A stretch of DNA of 64,000 bases, from NCBI GenBank assembly GCA_947493335.1, contig CANLQO010000001.1:124001-188000 (forward strand), written 5' to 3'. Both the position numbers and the translations under genes were made by a program. Shown here piece by piece: positions 59,552-64,000 of this stretch (positions are counted from its first letter, which is position 1; each line of letters opens with the position of its first letter). The stretch is from an uncultured Paracoccaceae bacterium (lineage in GTDB: Bacteria > Pseudomonadota > Alphaproteobacteria > Rhodobacterales > Rhodobacteraceae). The notes under the pieces were generated by a model. It was given only the letters and a program-made list of their open reading frames with translations. It was not told the DNA's origin and searched no databases.

Positions 59552-60457
59552 TCAGAGCCGCAGATCGGTCACCGCAGCCTCTATGCATGCGGTGAAACGA
59601 TCCATGGCGGCGGGCAGTTTCTGGTAGGGCGGATAAAAGGCGGTGAGCCAAATTTGCGGCGTCTGCCATTCTGGCAGGACACGCAGAAGCCGCCCTGCAG
59701 CAAGCGCATCAGCGACCAGAAAGTCAGGCAACAGTGCGATGCCCTGATCGGCCGCGGCCATCTGTGCCAAGAGGTCGCCATTGTTGCAGGCAAACCGGAA
59801 CGTTTGGCGAATGGGGTGGGTTGCGCCGGTGATTGGATCGGTCAGTTCCCAGACCTCACCCTCGGCCAGATTGGTGTAGCTGAGGCAGGCATGGGTCGAC
59901 AGATGTGTGGGGTCGACCGGGGTTCCATGGTCTTCAAGGTATCCGGGCGAAGCCACCAATGAGCGGCGCACCTGCTTGATCTTACGCCAAATTGTCGACA
60001 GGTCCGACGGCGCACCCGAAATACGCAGCGCCATGTCATAGTCGGCCTGCATGATATCGACAAAGCGATCGGTGAGGTTCACGGACAAGTCGATGCCCGG
60101 ATAGCTGTTGCGAAACGCAGCAATGGGCGCGGCAAGAAAGTGGGTGCCAAAAGACAATGGCGCGGAGATCCGCAAACGTCCCTGAAGATCGGTTTGAAAG
60201 GCGCGGGCGCCGTCGTCGATCCGCGCAATTTCGGATATTACCGGCAACATGCGCTGGGCGTAGTTGTGGCCGGCCTGCGTCAGCGCGACCTTGCGTGTGG
60301 TGCGTTTGAACAATTGCACGCCGAGCGCAGATTCCAGATCAGCGACCGAGCGGGTCACGGAAGAGGGCGACAGGCCCAGGGTTTGTGCCGCACGGGAAAA
60401 GCCACCGGCGTCAGCAACGGCAAGGAAGACTTTGATCTGTTCAAGTTGACCGGACAT
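59552..60457 (-). CDS. LysR family regulator, divergent from the dioxygenase operon
   Basis: A 301-residue LysR regulator. HTH at the amino terminus (IKVFLAVADAGGFSRAAQTLGLSPSSVTRSVADLESALGVQLFKRTTR), then the effector domain (LRISAPLSFGTHFLAAPI). The start at 60457 (MSGQLEQIKVFLA) is standard for the family. It is divergent from the MhqO/MhqD-like genes with a 95-base gap holding T-N11-A boxes, so it should control them. Confidence 0.94.
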   Translation of the reverse strand: MSGQLEQIKVFLAVADAGGFSRAAQTLGLSPSSVTRSVADLESALGVQLFKRTTRKVALTQAGHNYAQRMLPVISEIARIDDGARAFQTDLQGRLRISAPLSFGTHFLAAPIAAFRNSYPGIDLSVNLTDRFVDIMQADYDMALRISGAPSDLSTIWRKIKQVRRSLVASPGYLEDHGTPVDPTHLSTHACLSYTNLAEGEVWELTDPITGATHPIRQTFRFACNNGDLLAQMAAADQGIALLPDFLVADALAAGRLLRVLPEWQTPQIWLTAFYPPYQKLPAAMDRFTACIEAAVTDLRL

Positions 60458-60458
60458 T

Positions 60459-60506
60459 ATTGCGCTTTCTGCAATAGATAATCGCAAATTGAGCGAGTTA
60501 TCGCAA
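60459..60506. promoter_or_regulatory. LysR-type boxes between lysR and the dioxygenase gene
   Basis: ATTGC-N7-GCAAT at 60459-60475 contains the classic T-N11-A of LysR sites. ATCGCAA occurs twice as a direct repeat at 60481-60487 and 60500-60506, a spacing of 19 bases. Confidence 0.55.
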
Positions 60507-60552
60507 CAGTTGGGTTCGGCTATATTACATCCAACACACAAAGGAGGGCGAG

Positions 60553-61485
60553 ATGCTCAAACAGATTAAGGGCCTGCATCACATGACGTCGATTGCGTCG
60601 GATGCCGCCGAAAATAACGCGTTCTTCACGCAGGCGCTTGGGTTGCGGCGGGTGAAGAAGACGGTGAATTTTGATGCACCAGAAGTCTACCATTTGTACT
60701 ACGGGGATGAGGTCGGCTCACCCGGATCGGTGATGACATATTTCCCGTTTCAGAACGCCGCGCGCGGGTCAAAGGGGACCGGCGAAGTGGGTGAGACGGT
60801 GTTTTCTGTCCCCGAGGGGTCGCTTGGGTTTTGGGCGGACCGATTGGCAACCTTCGATGCCGCAAATATGGCTGAGGTCGACCACTTTGGGGAAAAGCGG
60901 TTGCGGTTCGACAACCCCGACGGTGAAGGCTTTGCACTGGCGGAAGTGCGCGACGATGCGCGCCCGGGTTGGACCGGCAACGGTGTGAGCGAGGATCATG
61001 CCATTCGCGGATTCCACGCCGCCACCATGCGGTTGCAGGACACCGGGGCGATGGGCGAATTGCTGGGGTTCATGGGGTATGACAAGGTTGATACCATGGA
61101 CGGCGTGACCCGGTTCGCGGTGCAAGAGGGCACTGGAGCGAACACAATTGATCTGGCCGCAATGCCGGATGCAAAGCGGGCACAGCAAGGGGCAGGGTCG
61201 GTGCATCACATCGCCTTTGCGGTTGAGGATCGCGCCGCTCAGCTTGAGGTACGCAAGGCGCTGCTGGACACGGGGTATCAGGTGACGCCTGTGATCGACC
61301 GCGATTATTTCTGGGCGATTTATTTCCGCACACCCGGCGGCGTCTTGTTCGAAGTTGCCACGAACGAGCCGGGCTTTGACCGGGATGAGGACCGCGCGAC
61401 CTTGGGCGAAACCCTGCGGTTGCCAACCCAGCATGAACATCTGCGGCCCTTTCTTGAGCAGCATTTGCAGCCATTGGAGGGCTAA
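60553..61485 (+). CDS. mhqO: Ring-cleaving dioxygenase of the MhqO/LinE type
   Basis: A 310-residue two-domain VOC dioxygenase that opens hydroquinone or related rings and is used to detoxify quinones. The iron ligands appear as His in GLHHMTSIA, His in SVHHIAFAV and Glu in GVLFEVATNEPGF. The middle region (FSVPEGSLGFWADRL) and the length are typical of MhqO. It starts an operon with an MhqD-like hydrolase, one base apart. The known B. subtilis pair is controlled by a MarR repressor; here the divergent gene is a LysR regulator. Confidence 0.92.
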   Translation: MLKQIKGLHHMTSIASDAAENNAFFTQALGLRRVKKTVNFDAPEVYHLYYGDEVGSPGSVMTYFPFQNAARGSKGTGEVGETVFSVPEGSLGFWADRLATFDAANMAEVDHFGEKRLRFDNPDGEGFALAEVRDDARPGWTGNGVSEDHAIRGFHAATMRLQDTGAMGELLGFMGYDKVDTMDGVTRFAVQEGTGANTIDLAAMPDAKRAQQGAGSVHHIAFAVEDRAAQLEVRKALLDTGYQVTPVIDRDYFWAIYFRTPGGVLFEVATNEPGFDRDEDRATLGETLRLPTQHEHLRPFLEQHLQPLEG

Positions 61486-61486
61486 G

Positions 61487-62059
61487 GTGTATCACTATGC
61501 GGAGACCAAAGGTGAGGGCCCGCTGGTCTTCACCTTTCACGGCACAGGCGGGAATGAGCAGCAATTTCATGGCTTTGCACGCGATCTTCTGCCGGGTGCC
61601 CATGTGATCAGCCCGCGCGGTGACGTGTCGGAACATGGCGCACTGCGGTTTTTTCGGCGGACCGGAGAGGGCGTCTATGACATGCAGGACCTTGCGCAAC
61701 GGCGGGATGCGATGGCGGCATTCATGGCAGGATTTGGATCAGGGGCCACGGCGCTTGGTTATTCCAATGGTGCGAATATTTTGGCGGCTGTCCTGCTGGA
61801 ACAGCCCCAGATTGTCGATTGCGCCGTGTTGTTGCATCCGTTGATCCCGTGGTCGCCTGCGCCGCAGCCTGGGCTGGGGGGCAAGCGCATTCTGATCACG
61901 GCGGGGGAGCATGACCCGATCTGTCCGGCGGCGCAGACACAAGCCTTTGCAGATTATCTGACCGCGCAGGGGGCGGATGTCAGCCTGCATTGGCATCCCG
62001 GTGGGCATGAGATTGCAGCAACCGAAGTGGAAGCGATCACTGCATTTCTGACCGACTAG
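61487..62059 (+). CDS. mhqD: Alpha/beta hydrolase of the MhqD type
   Basis: A 190-residue carboxylesterase-like alpha/beta hydrolase. The oxyanion motif is FTFHGTGGNEQQF, the nucleophile is in ALGYSNGANIL, and Asp and His are in TAGEHDPICP and WHPGGHEI. The start is GTG at 61487, with GGAGGG nine bases upstream, one base after the dioxygenase stop. An open frame extends further upstream inside the dioxygenase gene but the family begins here. It is the usual partner of MhqO in quinone detoxification. Confidence 0.9.
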   Translation: MYHYAETKGEGPLVFTFHGTGGNEQQFHGFARDLLPGAHVISPRGDVSEHGALRFFRRTGEGVYDMQDLAQRRDAMAAFMAGFGSGATALGYSNGANILAAVLLEQPQIVDCAVLLHPLIPWSPAPQPGLGGKRILITAGEHDPICPAAQTQAFADYLTAQGADVSLHWHPGGHEIAATEVEAITAFLTD

Positions 62060-62117
62060 CCGTTGCACCTTGTCAGGCCTTGCACCTATGGTCGGGCGAG
62101 CAACAAAGAGGCATGGC

Positions 62118-62615
62118 ATGCGCAATGTATTGACAGGTTTGGTGATGACCTTGGCCAGCGGCGCGGCCGCGCAAGAGGTGGCCAACAACGCAAGCTTTGG
62201 CGATTGGGTGGTCAACTGTGAGGCTGTCAGCACGCAGCGCACCTCTTGCTGGGTCGCCCAGACGCAATCCCGCGCCGATAACGGCGGGCTGGTGTTGCAA
62301 TTGATCGCCTACGCTTTGCCCGAGGGCGGTGCGCTTTTGGCTGCACAGGTTCCAATAGGGGCCTATCTGCCCTTCAACGTCTCATTCCAACCGGAAGCGG
62401 ATGAAAACCCGCAGCCACAACGGATGATTTGGCAACGGTGCCTGGGCCAGATTTGCGAAGCGGCACTACAGTTCAGTGCAGAGGAACTGGCGGCGCTGAA
62501 TGACGCAGAGCAGGTGCTGTTTGGCTATCAACCAGCACCCGGTGTTGATGCGCTGGTCACTCGGGTCAGCACAGGCACGCTGGTCGAGGCGTTGGACGCG
62601 ATCCGCACCGAGTAG
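62118..62615 (+). CDS. IalB-like secreted protein
   Basis: A 165-residue protein with a signal peptide (MRNVLTGLVMTLASGAAAQ) and the fold pattern of the invasion associated locus B family (FGDWVVNCEAVSTQRTSCWVAQTQ, then LAAQVPIGAYLPFNVSFQPEAD and QRCLGQICEAALQFSAEEL). IalB-like proteins are common in free-living alphaproteobacteria and are not evidence of pathogenicity. The role is unknown; it is periplasmic. The start at 62118 follows AAAGAGG. The stop is one base from that of the convergent GntR gene. Confidence 0.87.
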   Translation: MRNVLTGLVMTLASGAAAQEVANNASFGDWVVNCEAVSTQRTSCWVAQTQSRADNGGLVLQLIAYALPEGGALLAAQVPIGAYLPFNVSFQPEADENPQPQRMIWQRCLGQICEAALQFSAEELAALNDAEQVLFGYQPAPGVDALVTRVSTGTLVEALDAIRTE

Positions 62616-62616
62616 A

Positions 62617-63294
62617 TCACAGCAATTGCAGGTGATGCTTTTCCAGCAGGCCCACGATCATGTTGCGCGCCTGTTCGCGGTGGGCGCGATGAATGCGGCG
62701 GGCATCGGCGGGCTGTCCGTCACGGATAGCATCAAAGACGCCACGGTGGTCTTCATTTGACTGTGTCGGCATGGGCCGGATGAATAGCGTGACCGCACGG
62801 GCGCGCCGGACCTGATCGGACATCATGCCAACAATGTTCTGGATGCGGGTGTTGCCGCCCAGTCGGACCAGCTCGCGGTGGAAAGCGTCATCGGCTTGCG
62901 CCCAAGCCTCTCGATCTTCGGCGGCGACGGCGTTTTCCATGTCCTGAATGGATAGCGCCAATTGGTTGAGTTCGTGCGCAGAATAACCCGAAGCGGCAGC
63001 CCGTTCCGCGGCGAGGCTTTCCAGTTCGGTGAGCACGTCGTAGATTTCGCGCATGTCTGTCGCGGAAACGGGCAGGATACGCACACCTTTGCGTGGGCGC
63101 AGTTCCAATAGCCCCTGACTTTCAAGGATCAGCGCGGCCTCTCGCACAGGCGTGCGGGACATGCCCAAACGTTCAGCCAGTTCGCTTTCAAGGTGGTCAG
63201 AACCGGGTGAGAGCTGGCCGGAAAAAATGAGCTCTCGCAACTCACCTATGGCGCGCTGCATGTTGGAGATTGGTTTGTGATCCAGCTCGTTCAA
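62617..63294 (-). CDS. GntR family regulator (FadR/FCD subgroup)
   Basis: A 225-residue regulator: winged HTH (LIFSGQLSPGSDHLESELAERLGMSRTPVREAALILESQGLLEL) followed by an all-helical FCD domain (ELESLAAERAAASG, ADDAFHRELVRLGGN, DHRGVFDAIRDGQPADARRIHRAHREQA) with metal-type histidines. The start is the TTG at 63294, which overlaps the stop of the upstream oxidoreductase in a TTGA and has GGAGAG upstream; an ATG at 63261 is the alternative. It probably controls the catabolic operon that includes the oxidoreductase. Confidence 0.88.
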   Translation of the reverse strand: MNELDHKPISNMQRAIGELRELIFSGQLSPGSDHLESELAERLGMSRTPVREAALILESQGLLELRPRKGVRILPVSATDMREIYDVLTELESLAAERAAASGYSAHELNQLALSIQDMENAVAAEDREAWAQADDAFHRELVRLGGNTRIQNIVGMMSDQVRRARAVTLFIRPMPTQSNEDHRGVFDAIRDGQPADARRIHRAHREQARNMIVGLLEKHHLQLL

Positions 63295-64000
63295 GGGCTC
63301 TCCAGGTTGATGCGCCGCCCGGTGGCGGCAGAGGTATAGATCGCCTCTTCTATCGCGATGACGCGCAGATAATCGCGCGCCTCGTTTTCCAGCGGCGTTC
63401 CATCCAGATGGCCCGAAACCACGTGGCTTTGCAAGGCGTGCACGCAATCGCCGCCAAATCCGTCCCAAGTATCTGGCGGCAAGAGCACGGTCTCTGACCT
63501 TGTGCCAAAGACACGGTGCCGGACGGATCCGTCACCCAGCAGGCGGATTGATCCGGTTGTGCCTTCGACAAGCGCCTCGCCCATGGTACGGCGCAGGTTG
63601 TCGGCGGCGTGGTCAAGGTGGCGGTTGCCGTCGAATATTGCGCGAACACCAGCGAGGTGGGTGAAGATGACATGGCCCGCGTCTTCACCGGCAATAACGG
63701 GGTTGAGTTGCCGCAGATCGGCGTAGACGGCGGTGGGGTTGCCCAAGAGATAGCGGAATGTGTCGACCCAATGGACGGCGGTTTCGTGGATCAGGAACCG
63801 GTCCATGTTCTGAAAATAGGGTTGCCGGTCGAGATAGGCGCGCGGGCCCTGACCGTCGCCGGGACGGAGGCGAAAGGTGACCTGCTGGATGTCGCCCAGA
63901 AGGTTGTGGTTCAGCGCCTGTTTGATCGCGCGGTACCAGGGCTGAAAGCGGAAGTTTTCGTGGATGACGATCCGGGTACCTGCGGCTTCGGCCTCTGCCG
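63291..64000 (-). CDS. Gfo/Idh/MocA family oxidoreductase, 5' partial
   Basis: The carboxy-terminal 236 residues of an NAD(P)-dependent oxidoreductase; the reading frame is open to the window edge, so the amino-terminal Rossmann part is missing. The family blocks ENFRFQPWYRAIKQAL, TFRLRPGDGQGPRAYLDRQPYFQ and RFLIHETAVHWVDTFRYLLG are characteristic of the sugar/polyol dehydrogenases of this family, with the catalytic histidines in the last block. The stop overlaps the TTG start of the GntR gene. The substrate is probably a sugar or cyclitol. Confidence 0.93.
   Translation of the reverse strand, partial: AEAEAAGTRIVIHENFRFQPWYRAIKQALNHNLLGDIQQVTFRLRPGDGQGPRAYLDRQPYFQNMDRFLIHETAVHWVDTFRYLLGNPTAVYADLRQLNPVIAGEDAGHVIFTHLAGVRAIFDGNRHLDHAADNLRRTMGEALVEGTTGSIRLLGDGSVRHRVFGTRSETVLLPPDTWDGFGGDCVHALQSHVVSGHLDGTPLENEARDYLRVIAIEEAIYTSAATGRRINLESP

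Noticed and set aside
62118-62615. Invasion protein indicating a pathogen
   Set aside because: The IalB family name is historical; such genes are widespread in free-living marine alphaproteobacteria.
1-64000. Prophage, insertion sequence, integron or genomic island
   Set aside because: No integrase, transposase, phage structural gene or tRNA-adjacent attachment repeat was recognised, and gene types and packing are uniform.

Overview
The window looks like chromosomal DNA of a marine alphaproteobacterium of the Roseobacter group (Rhodobacteraceae). The basis is its high G+C content, the many Rhodobacteraceae-type conserved genes (glcDEF, a bacterial ALDH16-type dehydrogenase, DUF1285, DUF1523, DUF4159, IalB-like protein, MoxR-DUF58 cluster) and compact gene packing with frequent ATGA, GTGA and TGATG overlaps. 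I see no phage, transposon, tRNA, rRNA or CRISPR. The first gene (polA) and the last gene (Gfo/Idh oxidoreductase) are cut by the window edges.

Layout. 1-9.5 kb: the end of polA, a secreted dioxygenase-like protein with a haem-type membrane partner, Hsp20, a secreted trypsin-like protease, the glycolate oxidase operon glcDEF, a DUF599 protein and a universal stress protein. 9.5-16.3 kb: a four-gene MoxR / DUF58 / DUF4159 / membrane-protein operon. 16.4-24.5 kb: DUF1285, hydroxypyruvate isomerase, a Rieske-glutamate synthase fusion, a VOC protein with its YafY-type regulator, an ECF sigma factor overlapping a membrane vWA protein, a thioredoxin-like protein and a LytTR regulator. 24.6-30.2 kb: a candidate small RNA, succinate-semialdehyde dehydrogenase, a formamidase-like hydrolase, and an overlapping minus-strand operon (DsbA-like, SDR, unknown, P1 peptidase). 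30.2-38.2 kb: an L,D-transpeptidase, then a plus-strand operon of seven genes plus two microORFs centred on an unusual AAA+ ATPase. Nothing in this operon has a function I can name except the ATP hydrolysis motif, and it is the best candidate here for an undescribed system. 38.3-46.6 kb: ALDH16 and deoC (one operon, RutR-like operator), an AraC regulator, rpe, and a DUF4173 protein with an overlapping two-component system. 46.6-54.3 kb: a maltose/alpha-glucoside utilisation locus (glucosidase, malEFG on minus; LacI regulator and malK on plus). 54.5-64 kb: a 990-residue secreted-type protein built of about 35 copies of a 19-residue repeat, galE, a Crp/Fnr regulator, a LysR-controlled quinone-detoxification pair (MhqO/MhqD-like), an IalB-like protein, a GntR regulator and an oxidoreductase.

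Three non-coding themes run through the window. One intergenic element (GC hairpin plus an AT-rich tail ending in AGAAGAAG or AAAAGAAAG) occurs four times. A different GC-rich hairpin element sits between genes of the same operon three times. Three convergent gene pairs end in interlocked stop codons, which leaves no room for a terminator between them. Functions are given from motifs and family knowledge. No database search was possible, so domain family names other than classic motif families are recognition by eye.
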